Assembly (NCBI GenBank): GCA_014904845.1 | Contig: MU119365.1 | Location: forward strand, 60,227-124,226 | DNA length: 64,000 bases | Source of the DNA: Acephala macrosclerotiorum | Lineage: Eukaryota; Ascomycota; Leotiomycetes; Helotiales; Mollisiaceae | Direction of reading: 5' to 3' | Shown: positions 12,642 through 23,609 of the stretch, one piece after another | Layout of the letters: each line of letters opens with the position of its first letter | Numbering within the stretch: the first letter of the stretch is position 1 | Notes under the pieces: model-generated | What the model was told of the DNA's origin: nothing | The model's input: the letters and a program-made list of their open reading frames with translations, nothing else | The model's database searches: none | Program-made: the position numbers and the translations under genes

Positions 12642-13713
12642 TCAGCCGCACGCATTCGTAATCCTCGGTCTAGGTGTGGAGGTAACGTATTTCTTCACCT
12701 CCTCAATGTCCCGTGTGCAATCCACCAATCGCCCCTCCAAGCCAGCTCCTTTCCCAGTGGAAAGGTAAACACAAGTCCAAGCGGCCAACTCTGCTTTGAA
12801 GTCCGGATGCATCTTCGCCATCTTCGCCATGTGCTCTACGACATAAGGTGCCTCGTCTTTCGTCTTCTGTGGGAATGCCGTTTCGTGAAGCTTTGTCTTG
12901 ACCTCGCCCGGATGTATCGAGAATACTGAGATGCCGTTGGCTTCGTGGCCAAAATTGTCTTTCTGAAGAATGTTCAACTCGTTCTGGAGGATTCCAGCAA
13001 ATCGCGTTATTGCGGTCTTGGCACAACTATATCCTGCTGCCCATGGGAGATCTGCTCCTGCTGCTCTCGAGGATGTATAAATTATCGTTCCGGAGTTTCG
13101 CTTTTGCATCGTAGGTAGGATCATTCGTGTAAGCTCTGTTGGTGATTTGACCATAACTTCTATCTGCTTCCACCACTCGTCCGGATCCGTCATCTAAACC
13201 CAGCGACCTTGGAGTCAATATCTTGTAACTGAATGTTTGAAGAGTTGAGAATTGCGTAGTGTAGAAATTGACAGGGGGTTTCAGGGGAGCTGAGACGTAC
13301 GTGAAAAGGCATGAAGGTGTTGGTACCAGCATTGCAGATGAGTATATCGATTGAGCCGAGGGTTTCATTGACCTATGAGGTTAATCGAAGTCAGAGGGTA
13401 GATTGGAGGATCTTACTTCTTTCACCATGCGCTCCTGGTCTGCTCTCGAACAGACATCGCCCACTAACCCAATAGCTTTGACACCACTGACAGAGCTCAG
13501 GACATCTTCTGTCGTGTCCTCAACTTGACTTTTCGTTCTTCCAGAAACGGCCACAGAAGCACCAGACCTTGCCAGTGCCAGAGCAATTTCTCGTCCAATC
13601 CCTCGGCCAGATCCAGTCACAAGGGCAACTTTGCTATTCAAGGAACCCTTGAACAATTCGGGTTCAATGGCGGAGTAAATATCCGTACGCAAGGTAAACT
13701 CAGGTTTGGACAT
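12642..13713 (-). CDS. Short-chain dehydrogenase/reductase (SDR)
   Basis: CDS complement(join(12642..13193, 13301..13372, 13417..13713)), 306 aa, phase 0 at both introns. Classical SDR features: cofactor motif TGSGRGIG at 33-40, NAG in the LICNAGTNTF stretch, and a catalytic triad of Ser164/165 (YTSSRAAG), Tyr178 and Lys182 (YSCAK). The enzyme should be an NAD(P)-dependent oxidoreductase; the substrate cannot be read from sequence. It is divergent, 258 bp apart, from the scytalone dehydratase-like gene. SDR plus SDH-like recalls DHN-melanin or related polyketide tailoring, but no polyketide synthase lies in the window, so this link is weak. Confidence 0.9.
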
Positions 13714-13971
13714 GATATTTCTTCTTCGTACAAATAACGACAGAAAGAAGAGGTAGAAGAGGAGGCTGAAGAGGGAAAATAATTGTACTGTCCCAACTTT
13801 GCTGGGGACAATTCCAGCCCCACCTGCAAAGTGGACGGCGGCAGCAGTACCCCGCCATCAACCTTGCCTGAAGTCCGGAATGTGGGTGAGGACTTTCACG
13901 ATACATAATACCTGCATGGTAATCGCACATTGCAATCTGGCATGATGTAGTCCCCTCGCGCAGCACTCGCC
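13714..13971. promoter_or_regulatory. Short divergent intergenic region between SDR and SDH-like genes
   Basis: The start codons are 258 bp apart and point away from each other, so this is presumably a shared promoter. No specific binding site is clear. Confidence 0.4.
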
Positions 13972-14556
13972 ATGCCGTTCGAGATATTCATACCTTCTAA
14001 CCTTACCTTCCAGGACTACCTCGCAGTCTGCCAATGTGCTCGCACACTTGCAGACGGATATGATCGTAAGGTATGGCTCTTTTCTTTCAAATATAGGATG
14101 GCATTGACCTTCGCAGGACAAAAGCCGCGTCCGAGGATCCCTAGCACCCAATATAGTCGTCGACTACAGCCTCGTTGTGCCAGCTTGGGGAGAGAAGCAC
14201 TTCGCAGCAGACGCGTTCGTCGAAGAATGGCTCGGTCCTAACCACCTTGGAGTCAAAGCTCTAGCCACGCAACATCTTCACGGCATCCCATACTTCAAGT
14301 CTGTGACAGAGAACGAGATCGTGGTCGAATGGCAGCAGTTGGCAAGCCACGGGGACGCGTCGAGGGAGAGGACTATGCCAGTCCGATGCGCAAGATTGGG
14401 GAGATCAGCGACGGCAGGAGCTGGATGCAGCAGACGTTCGTGAAGGTCGACGGGGCCTGGAGGATTCGAATCATTAGACCGGAGGTGCTGTATCATACCG
14501 GAGACTTCTTGGCTGTGGGAAGACCAGATCATGGTGAGGATGTCAGGCCGAGGTGA
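13972..14556 (+). pseudogene. Scytalone dehydratase-like protein, frameshifted
   Basis: Exons 13972..14070 and 14117..14556; intron 14071-14116 has a TTGAC-type branch site. The fold family is NTF2-like/SnoaL and the closest match I recognise is scytalone dehydratase (melanin pathway). Active-site residues known in that enzyme have counterparts: Tyr30, Asp31 (ADGYDRK), Tyr50 (VVDYSLV), His86 (TQHLHG) and His111 (QQLASHG). After SHG the frame changes: the first frame ends at a stop near 14443, while the second frame carries EGEDYASPMRKIGEI and QQTFVKVDGAWRIRI to a stop at 14556. One missing base in the GGGG run 14351-14354 would explain this. A 44-nt intron (GTGGTC to TCGAG) could also join the frames, but it has no good branch site and would delete the His111 region. 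Hence a pseudogene or a homopolymer error. Confidence 0.75.
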
Positions 14557-14764
14557 GAAGAGTATGTTTTGAGGTGTGGGGCTAGATAATCTAACCCGAA
14601 TTGGGTGCTCGCTTAACCCCTTTTTGGCTCGCCGGGAGACTTCTCTACCCTCCCACTTTCACAATACTTCTCCTTGGATATATATTTGTCCAAGTGCAAT
14701 GTTATGTAAGTTTCACTTTTAATTCTATCTGTTCTTTTCCAAGTTGGTTCAAGTTTCTGTCAAT

Positions 14765-16018
14765 ATGGATGCCCAAAAACTCCTCAAAATCATCGAAAGC
14801 AATGCAAAAGCTCACATCGAATTCCTGCAACACTTCACTCAAGCACCTTCCCCGAACCCTCCAGGAGACACACGTGAAGCAGCAGATATCATTGTCAAGT
14901 ATCTCCAAGCTTGTACCATTGAGCCTGCGATCATTGCTCCTCAACCATCCATGCCGAATGTTGTTAGCGACTTTAATTGTGGCAGCAAAGAGGGACCTCG
15001 TCTCATCATGAATGGTCACATCGATGTATTCCCGGCTGGAGATGGTGCAAATTGGTCGCGAGATCCATGGTCAGGAGAAGTTGTTGATGGCCGTCTTCAC
15101 GGAAGAGGGACTGTGGATATGAAAGCTGGCACAGCGGCGTCGGTCATCTCTTACTCGTACATTCACAAATACCGGGAGCATCTGAAAGGCAGTGTTGCCC
15201 TATGTGCTGTCTCGGATGAAGAGACGGGAGGGAAATGGGGTACGAAGTATCTCCTCGAAGACCCAAGATGGAGAGGTGATTGTGTGATCGATGGCAAACC
15301 TGGGGGGCTGGGGACAATTAGATTTGCTGAGAAAGGAACTTTGAGATTGACGTTTACTGTCAAGACTGAAGGGGCGCATGGGGCATACTTACATCGCACC
15401 AAGAGTGCGACAAGAATTGCAGCTGCTTTGATCAACGAACTTTCGGTCATCGAGAAGATTATCCCAGATCTCGACCCCGCATTGAAGGAGTGCATGAAAC
15501 GGAGCGATGTTCGAGACGCCATCAATGAATCAATGGGTACTGGAGCTGCAGATATCGTTCTAACACCAACACTGAATATCGGAACGATTCATGGAGGATT
15601 GAAAGTCAATATGATTCCAGGCAACTGTGTATTTGAGGCAGATATCCGCTTGCCCGTGGGGCTGAAAGCCGAACAGGTCATGGGCGTCATCTATGAAACC
15701 TTAAAGAAATATCCCGAAGCCACAGTGGACATCCAGGAAGCAGCCAGCAATCCTGCGAGCTCATGCGCCCACGACCATTCTGTGGTGGAGATCTTAGCTC
15801 GGCATGCGGAGAAGTTCAATGGGAAGAAGCCTTTGGCAATCCCGTCGCTTGGCGCTACAGATTGCAAGCACTATCGATACCGGTCTATTCCTGCTTACGT
15901 TTATGGAGTGTCTCCAGAGACTATGGCAGCGAGAGACGAGTCTGTTTCAGTGGAAGAGTTCCTTACGGTGGTCAAGACACATACGTTAGCGGCGTGGGAG
16001 TATCTCGGAGGCTCATAA
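14765..16018 (+). CDS. M20-family metallopeptidase/amidohydrolase (ArgE/DapE-like)
   Basis: Single exon, 417 aa, from ATG 14765 (ACY1/ArgE/DapE family). Metal-binding and catalytic motifs: His85 and Asp87 in NGHIDVFP, Asp118 in GRGTVDMKAG, the catalytic Glu pair 152-153 in SDEETGG, and the distal His in LGATDCKHYR. Members cleave N-acyl or peptide amide bonds with a di-zinc centre. The motif that usually reads GEP, where Glu ligates metal, here reads DGKPGG (Lys178), and the usual GAHSAY of the dimerisation lid is GAHGAY. This may reduce or abolish activity, or mark a divergent subgroup. Its length matches the family. It lies downstream of the SDH-like relic on the same strand. Confidence 0.9.
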   Translation: MDAQKLLKIIESNAKAHIEFLQHFTQAPSPNPPGDTREAADIIVKYLQACTIEPAIIAPQPSMPNVVSDFNCGSKEGPRLIMNGHIDVFPAGDGANWSRDPWSGEVVDGRLHGRGTVDMKAGTAASVISYSYIHKYREHLKGSVALCAVSDEETGGKWGTKYLLEDPRWRGDCVIDGKPGGLGTIRFAEKGTLRLTFTVKTEGAHGAYLHRTKSATRIAAALINELSVIEKIIPDLDPALKECMKRSDVRDAINESMGTGAADIVLTPTLNIGTIHGGLKVNMIPGNCVFEADIRLPVGLKAEQVMGVIYETLKKYPEATVDIQEAASNPASSCAHDHSVVEILARHAEKFNGKKPLAIPSLGATDCKHYRYRSIPAYVYGVSPETMAARDESVSVEEFLTVVKTHTLAAWEYLGGS

Positions 16019-16569
16019 TGGATGAAATTCCTGTTCATTCTTCACGGTACTACTATTATAGATTGAAATCAAAACTAGATTCTAAATCCCAAACAACGCA
16101 TCTGGATCAGCCTAACAGGCTGAGACCCGCCAGAAAATCCAGACCAACTGAGCAGAAATAGACCGAGCAGGATCGCATCCCAGCTGCTGACCTTGATATT
16201 GCACTTACAAGACCAGGACATTGAAACAGCTGAAAAGCATCAACTTCGCTGATACAAGTCCTTCAAGCGACTCCGCCAGCCAGTTCTCTATCTATTCCTC
16301 ATTTTTCTTGTTCTCAAGCTCCAAAAACTCAACCAGGACTCCTTTCCCCTCCTGTAACACCACGAGAAACTCAGATCTCGCCGACCAAATAGGTCTGTCG
16401 AGGAGAAGTTGTGACTTTCCACCAGATATCTTCGGTGCAGGCAAACGGGGTGAGCCCGAGAAGTACTCCGAGACTCGGCGAAGGAAAGAATCGAATCGGT
16501 AGAGCAAGGAACCAGCTCTGCTCTGCATTGTTTGCGTTGTAGGATTCTGGGATGTTTTATAATGTTTGA
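16019..16569. other. Intergenic, no supported gene
   Basis: Contains overlapping open frames on both strands around 16221-16609 (about 93-105 codons). None has recognisable motifs, and they overlap antisense to one another, so none is called. Confidence 0.4.
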
Positions 16570-17187
16570 GTGACCGAGTGTTCTCGGGACTCGGGGAACC
16601 AAGCAACAAGGAGAGGCAGAGTCACTAATCTTACAACAGACAGCCTACGTCTCCGGATTCACAAAGATCCTCTATCTGCTTGGCTACCTACTCCACATTT
16701 TCCTTCTCCTGCGTCTGCTTCATCTTTTTGGCCGGGTTCTCCGCCGTTTCCCACAACTTCTTTCCTTTCCGTCTTGCGCTTTGAGCCAGTCACTGCATCG
16801 AGATTTGTGGGAGCCAGGCCGATAACCCATCCACGGATGATGATCGAGGTTGTATTTCCTGACTTCTCGATCGAAAATAGTATGAAAATGTTTGTTGTTG
16901 ATGCAGAACCATATGTTTGCTTCCTCCTTCATATTTCTGATGCCGCTCAATATCTTTTGGCATTCCTCATCACCGCCTTTCTGTATTCTGTCGGAATGGT
17001 CTTTCTTGCCGTTATTCTTGCCAGGAAGTCGTATGTCATTCCGGCACAAAACGCTATAATGAGCGACTGGGGTGAGGACAGCCTCATGCGCAAGCTAACT
17101 TTCTTGTTAGCATGTTCTGGTAAGAGGTTGGATGTTGGGCGCACTCTTGCAATGATATTAGAAAAGAGGTCATTGAAGCTTTGGTAA
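16570..17187 (+). CDS. Possible hypothetical membrane protein
   Basis: An open frame of about 205 codons. The first part is Ser/Pro/Arg-rich and unconvincing. The second part, from the Met pair near 16837, reads like a protein and holds one strong hydrophobic segment (LLAFLITAFLYSVGMVFLAV), suggesting a single membrane span. No family is recognised, introns are not evident, and the true start may be internal. Equally it may be a chance frame. Confidence 0.3.
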   Translation: MTECSRDSGNQATRRGRVTNLTTDSLRLRIHKDPLSAWLPTPHFPSPASASSFWPGSPPFPTTSFLSVLRFEPVTASRFVGARPITHPRMMIEVVFPDFSIENSMKMFVVDAEPYVCFLLHISDAAQYLLAFLITAFLYSVGMVFLAVILARKSYVIPAQNAIMSDWGEDSLMRKLTFLLACSGKRLDVGRTLAMILEKRSLKLW

Positions 17188-17305
17188 AGCTCCTTTTCTT
17201 ATTAACGTTGACGGCTTCCCTGAATTGGGGAGTCTCATCCCCACACATAAAAGACCATCGAATTCCTCCAAGATTTTTGGCACCGTGACCCCACCCGTCC
17301 AGATC

Positions 17306-17521
17306 CTACGATCCTAGATGGTCCACACAGACTGGCAGGTGAAAACTCGGCATATCGCTTGATCCAGGACCCCAAGACATCCAATCAACTTTATTGACCT
17401 CGTTTCCATATATCTTGTAGTAATCGAAGGCTTCGTGAAGCATGTTAGTGAGATTGAAGCGGTATTTGTCCGGTTCGAACTCTTCCATGGTATCGAGGGC
17501 CACGAAGGCCTTTTTGCAATC
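17306..17521 (-). pseudogene. Orphan protein fragment
   Basis: About 70 codons of protein-like sequence (MEEFEPDKYRFNLTNMLHEA and a terminal DMPSFHLPVCVDHLGS) ending in a stop at 17306. Upstream the frame is closed by TAA just before the codons for ASIKDCKK. It could be a last exon whose 5' part is lost, or a relic. No family recognised. Confidence 0.25.
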
Positions 17522-18050
17522 TTTGATAGAAGCTTAAAACAATAGCTGCCCAACGTCTCTCATCTCGAAAACTAGTATTTGTCTTCAGAAAAATAACTCA
17601 AGATGATCAAATCGACAGCTCCACCTGCAATGTAAATAATATACAACAGTCTCGAAAATTCAAGTGAGTTCCCGTCCTCGGAAGGGACGCTAACGGGAGC
17701 GCTCGCACGAATTGGAAAGTCAACGAGTCACTTGATTTTACTGGCGTTATTTTGGACTTTTGGTTGTCTGGAGCGGACGACCACTTGGTGTTGAATAAAG
17801 GTTGCCGAGCATCATTTCATTCATCCCGCTAGATGTCCTTGTACAGCTTGGCCTCCATGATTCGCGCCAACGTCCGACTTTGTTATAGGCAATGATCTTA
17901 AACATGCAAGATTGGCGACGGACGGACTTTGAGCTTATTTCTACCGCACTAAGAATTGACACATCTACATCGAATACAGCTAAAAACATCTATCGACGTT
18001 GACACCGGGTATCGTTTCTACACGCAAGCATGGTAAGTAATATACATCAT
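17522..18050. other. Intergenic, downstream of sterol O-acyltransferase
   Basis: About 530 bp with no convincing gene, repeat or RNA; an 80-codon minus-strand frame (17747-17989) has no recognisable content. Confidence 0.4.
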
Positions 18051-19820
18051 CTAACACAACACATACAACGAACATATCATACTCAACCCCAAAATCATCG
18101 AGCACCAAAAACAAACATTATTCAGCACCCTCTTCCCCTTAACCCACTTCGTCCTCTGCAACATCACAATCGGCAATTGGCTCATCTGAGCTAAGAATCC
18201 ATATCCTCGAATCTTCTTCGTGATGCACGCCATGACTATTTCGTGACCAATGGCGCTGATGAGGAAGGTGATTAAGGTTGCCATGGGTCGGCCGATGTGT
18301 GGGCGTGAGGCGCTGTAGACGTGTCGCCGGAAGAAGTGGTGGACGGGGATGTTCCATTCGCGGGAGAATTCGAGCCAGTCGGTGCTGTTCCACCAGTCGG
18401 AGTAGAAATGTCTGTCGGCGAAGCAGGTGATTTCTGCGAATGCACCGAGGACATATTCGAAGATAACCAGGAAGACGAGGAGGAATGTGATCATGAAGGG
18501 AAAGAGCAGCATGGAGATGGACTCAGAGAGAATGAGTGCTGTCTCGGGGAAGGATGTTACTGTCTCTAATCTAAGTGCTGATTCGATCATGACGGGAAGA
18601 ATGAACTCTTCCGATGTCACTACTAGCAGAAAGATGACGCCGAAGGTTGCCAAGACTTTGTATCCGAGCTCGCTCCATACAATGCCATCTGTTCGAGGAT
18701 ACTCGAGCTCGTAGCATAAAGTTGGGCAGAACAGAAAGTCGGCGTAGTTGTACCAAGTCAGGTTCTTTGGGTAGGTGACAGATCCCATGGGCGAGGTCAA
18801 CTCAATGGCAAGGTCTTCTCGGAGGCGAGCCAAAGCAGACTTTTCATCAGCTTCTTGTTGCTTCCTATCCTCTGAAGTTGGAGAATGTCCAGCGCTAGGA
18901 TATTGATATGCAGGTTCTTGGGATGCGGTTGAAGGTTCGTCAAGCTCCTGCAGTCTTCGTTCCGTTTCGCTGAGATGGCCATTATAAAAAGAGTACGAGT
19001 GCATCTTCATGAGAAGAACGATCGTGTGGAGGGTCAGAAACACCTGGGCGGTCCATGTCCATCCTCGATTGAAGGGCAACCTGGGCAGAGATTAGCTATA
19101 TGAGTTTCCAAAGAACGGCCGGTAAAACGTACGCAACCCAGAAGGCGAACCAGACAGTTTGGAAGAGAGCTTGTATAGCCATTCCTCCACCAACCCACTT
19201 CAATCCAAGCGACCTGCCAATCCTGCTTCTGAATAATCTGTGGAGGGGCAGGCTGACAGCAGTACTGAGAACCATGAGTCCATCTGCCAAAGCTAGTTCC
19301 CACACTTTGACTGTGAATAGCTGCCAGATCTGCACTCTCATTGGGTATCCAGTGTCTTTGATGTTCCTCAGCATCGTCGTAATAATCATAATCGTCAAAG
19401 CTATCCAGAACAAGATGTAGAAACCTTGGAAGTCTCGATAGTCGCTATTTGGATCGAAGTGGGAAACTCGTGAAGCATATTCGATGGTTGGGAACAATCT
19501 TCTCCGTTGCTCAGCTCTCAGTTGCTTTCGTGCAGAGGATATCGATTGTACCGAAGGAGGCGCATCTGCGGGAATAGGTGTTGACCGTCCACTTTGAGAG
19601 TTAGCATCTTTCTTCAGAGATTGACAGAGTCCTACCTCGTTTGCCCTGATACGCTACCATTCGTAGAAGCATCCTTCGCACCGTCTGGAGCGAGTAGTCT
19701 CTCTTCACTCAACGTTCGAAGAACACTCGGGTTTCCCGGCTTGACAGCTCGAGGACGAAGGATGTGATCATGGCTGGCATGGCCATTGCCGTTTGGCTGG
19801 ATCTGTGTAGAGATTGACAT
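18051..19820 (-). CDS. Sterol O-acyltransferase (ACAT/ARE type, MBOAT family)
   Basis: CDS complement(join(18051..19080, 19133..19591, 19636..19820)), 557 aa, phases consistent. It is an ER multi-span enzyme that esterifies ergosterol with fatty acyl-CoA for storage in lipid droplets. Hallmarks: HSYSFYNG, the acyl-CoA-binding motif FYSDWWN at 440-446, and the catalytic His494 in SAIGHEIVMA. Many hydrophobic segments run through residues 100-557, and the N-terminal 80 residues are polar and cytosolic. The start is the first ATG in exon 1. All key residues are present and the gene looks functional. It is divergent from gamma-adaptin, with about 620 bp between the starts. Confidence 0.95.
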
Positions 19821-20438
19821 GTTCTTCCGGTGTCCAGATGAATGTCTTCGTAGAGTAAGAGTTCAAGGAGAGAATGTCCAGTGGTCGCAGGGACTTTAAA
19901 ACCTTAATCGAAGAGGTAGAGTGACGTGATGAAAAGCTTGGAAAGGAGGAAAGAGTGAATAATTATATGTAGGTACAGATAGATACAAGACAGATATCTG
20001 CCATCGAAAGTGATTACATACCAAGACGCTGGTAATGCGACTCAGATGCCATCGAGAATAGGGGACGCGATCATTTTATCTTTCGGTGCCAACTTCAAGG
20101 GCATCCTGGAGTTGTGATACTATTATGTTTGGTGTATCCACAAATGAGTGGCGCAGTCCTGTGGCTGAATCCTGCAGCGATTGGCTAAACGACGGTCAAC
20201 TTCTCTTCTTCTAAATTTCTGCCTCAGCCTCCAGGCGCCAAGTCATCTAAGCGGCATCGCGACAAATATGTTTGGACAAAGTGGCCGTCCACGACATCCA
20301 GGCTGCCAGTACAGGAACCCCTTACCCGCATGATCTTCTCTCATCTTTCATTCAATCCCTTCAACGAGCACATTCCTGTGCGAGTCGAGCTGGTAGACTT
20401 CAAAAGAAAGGCCCATTGCGGGGCCACAGACCGCCAAA
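19821..20438. promoter_or_regulatory. Divergent promoter region of sterol acyltransferase and gamma-adaptin
   Basis: About 620 bp between two start codons pointing apart; must hold both promoters and 5' UTRs. A TATA-like stretch is not obvious. No other feature seen. Confidence 0.45.
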
Positions 20439-23134
20439 ATGAGCTCTTGTCAGCCGTCCACAGTACCCCTCCAAAGAATGGCGCTGACCTCCTGCAGTGA
20501 AGCAATTCATTCGCAATGTGCGAGCTTCGAAGACAATTGCTGACGAGCGCGCGGTTGTGCAGAAGGAGAGTGCTGCGATCAGAGCAAGCTTTAGAGAGGA
20601 GAGCGGGGACTCGAACATCAGGTATGGGAAGATCACAACATCAATGATGCTGTAGCTGACAGCTCTTTGCAGACGGAACAATGTTGCCAAATTATTATAC
20701 CTCTTCACATTGGGAGAACGAACCCATTTCGGCCAGATAGAATGTCTGAAGCTGTTGGCATCACCACGATTTGCAGACAAGCGGTTGGGATACCTAGGTA
20801 CAATGCTGTTGTTGGATGAGAATCAGGAGGTTCTGACTCTAGTTACGAACTCCTTGAAGAAGTGGGTAGACAACGGGTTGGCTCCGGAATAAGGCTAATG
20901 GTGGGTGTACAGTGACCTTAATCACTCCAACCAATACATCGTTGGTCTCGCCCTCTGCACACTCGGGAATATTGCATCCGTAGAGATGTCCCGAGATCTC
21001 TTCCCCGAAATCGAGACCCTTCTCTCCACTGCGAATCCATACATTCGAAGGAAGGCAGCTCTCTGCGCGATGCGAATATGTCGAAAAGTCCCCGATTTGC
21101 AGGAGCATTTCTTTGAAAAGGCGGCAACTCTTCTATCGGATCGTAACCACGGCGTTCTTTTGTGCGGATTGACATTAGTGACGAGCTTATGCGAAGCGGA
21201 CGAGGCTGAAGGAGGTGAGGAGGGGATTGTGGAGAAATTCAGACCATTTGTTGGAGGTCTAGTACGGACATTGAAGGCACTTTCAAGCTCGGGGTACGCT
21301 CCCGAACACGATGTTACAGGAATTACCGATCCATTCCTCCAAGTCAAGATCCTACAATTATTGCGAGTTCTAGGCCGAGGACACGCACAGACGAGCGAGC
21401 AAATCAACGATATCCTTGCACAAGTCGCAACCAACACCGATTCGTCGAAGAATGTCGGAAACTCTATTCTTTACGAAGCTGTCCTCACGATTCTCGACAT
21501 TGAAGCAGACTCTGGTCTAAGGGTTCTAGGTGTAAATATTCTTGGAAAGTTCCTCTCGAACAGAGACAACAACATCCGGTATGTGGCGTTGAACACCCTC
21601 ATCAAAGTTGTTGCAGTCGAACCAAATGCGGTGCAAAGACATCGAAATACCATTCTTGAATGTTTGCGAGACCCAGACATTAGTATCAGGAGGAGAGCTC
21701 TCGATTTGAGTTTCACGCTCATCAACGAAAGCAATGTGAGATTGCTGATTCGAGAGCTGCTGGCATTCTTGGAAGTTGCAGACAACGAGTTCAAGCCAAT
21801 TATGACAAGTCAAATTGGCGTTGCTGCGGACAGATTCTCTCCCAATAAAAGGTGGCACGTTGACACCATGTTGAGAGTCTTATCTTTGGCTGGAAATTAT
21901 GTGAAGGAACAAATTTTGTCATCCTTCATCAGACTGATTGCGACTACACCGGAGTTGCAAACATACGCGGTGCAGAAGTTGTACATCGGTCTGAGGAAAG
22001 ACATCACCCAGGAGAGTTTGACCTTGGCCGGTGCCTGGTGTATTGGAGAATATGGTGATGCGCTTCTCCGAGGGGGGCAGTACGAGGAAGAGGAGCTCGT
22101 GCAAGCAGTCAAGGAGAATGAGATCGTCGACCTGTTCTCCTCGATTCTGAACAGCAGCTATGCCACTCAGATCGCAACAGAGTACATTATCACATCTCTC
22201 ATGAAGCTTACAACACGATTCCAGGACCCAGCACAAATCGACAGAATCAGACGCATCTTATCGAGCAACTCAGCAAGTCTCGACGTTGAGGTACAACAGC
22301 GGGCCGTAGAGTATGGCAACCTGTTTGGCTACGATGCCATCAGAAGAGGTGTTCTTGAGAAGATGCCTCCTCCACAGATCAAGGAGGAATCACGAGTCTT
22401 GGGTGAGGCTACGAAGAAGCCGAACAAGGCCGCGAACCGGAAATCGAAGAACGTCAAGCCTGCCGAACAAGACCTTCTCTTTGATCTCATGGGAGATGGA
22501 AATATGGGAGGTGCAGATCTCGGCAACACCAATGGCTCTCAAAACAACACGGACCTCCTGGCAGACATCCTTGGTGGAAGCGCCTCACCACCAGCCACAT
22601 CTCCCGCAGCACAACAACAATCGAACATGAGCTCCATCATGGATCTTTTCGATTCATCTGGCCCATCTCAGCCAATAAACAATACTCTCGCTGCCGCTCA
22701 GTATGGTGGCATGTCATCGCCGCCTCCTCAACCCACCGCTTCCAGTATCCCAACCCATCCTTGCTACGACAAAAATGACCTCAACATCACCATCCAAATA
22801 CAACGAAACGCAGAAGGGACTGTTCAAGTCATGGCGCGGTTTAGAAACACCTCGATGCATCAATCGATATCCGCCATCGCTCTTCAGGCAGCGGTGCCAA
22901 AGACACAAAAGCTTCAATTGAACGCAATGTCAAATTCAGAGCTCGGGCCAAGTGTAGAAGCGACCCAGTCAATGCGTATCACTGGCACGAAAGGAGTAAG
23001 TTCATTGTATTGTCTTGGAGGAACGAGTGCTGACAAAGTCTTAGCCCCCCTTGCGCCTGCGTCTGAAGATAGCTTATGTACATCCTTCTGTGGGCCAGAT
23101 AACGGATCAGGTAGATTGGTCAGAACCCAAGTGA
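20439..23134 (+). CDS. APL4: AP-1 clathrin adaptor complex, gamma-adaptin subunit
   Basis: CDS join(20439..20448, 20498..20621, 20673..20861, 20913..22995, 23045..23134), 831 aa; the first exon is only 10 nt. The trunk (about 1-590) has the near-invariant stretches [37 protein letters not shown] and [20 protein letters not shown]. The hinge (about 600-700) is rich in Asp/Leu motifs ([19 protein letters not shown]) that bind clathrin or accessory proteins, and the C-terminal ear covers about 710-831. AP-1 sorts cargo between trans-Golgi and endosomes. If the last intron (22996-23044) were read through, the C-terminus would be replaced by unrelated sequence; splicing restores the conserved ear end. 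Intact housekeeping gene. Confidence 0.97.
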
Positions 23135-23609
23135 AAATATTGTGTAGCATATTGGAAGGCATAACATCAGCATGGTGTTCATTCATGAAGTTCAGTCATC
23201 CATCGCATATCGAGAATCAGAATTTTAATGGACGAGCCAAGCGGCCGCTGCCATTTTTTCCTTCAATCCCGACCATAGCCTGTCTCCAATGAGACAGCTC
23301 TCGCATCAGAAGTTTCTGCCACCGTGTACCATTGGACTTCGTACTTCCTTGACTCGCATTAATCGAAGCTTACCCGACATTGCAGATGATAAAAATGGTC
23401 TTTTTCTGCAACCCAAGTCACTCGATCAAACCACAGCCCTTTCAAATAATATATCCATTTCTTCATTCACTCATGTCCTCGCCGCCTCCTCATCCATCTT
23501 ATAACTCTTCCTAAACTTCCCCCTAATATGCTCCTCCATGCTCACAACATCCCCACCCTCCTCTCTCCCATCAAGCGGCCTCATCTCCGTAGCCCTGCTC
23601 TTATTCAAT
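23135..23609. other. Intergenic between gamma-adaptin and oxygenase pseudogene
   Basis: About 475 bp between convergent genes, presumably 3' UTRs; includes the lost tail region of the oxygenase relic. No other feature supported. Confidence 0.4.

Noticed and set aside
16221..16609. Overlapping open frames on both strands (93-105 codons)
   Set aside because: Mutually antisense, low complexity, no recognisable family or splice pattern.
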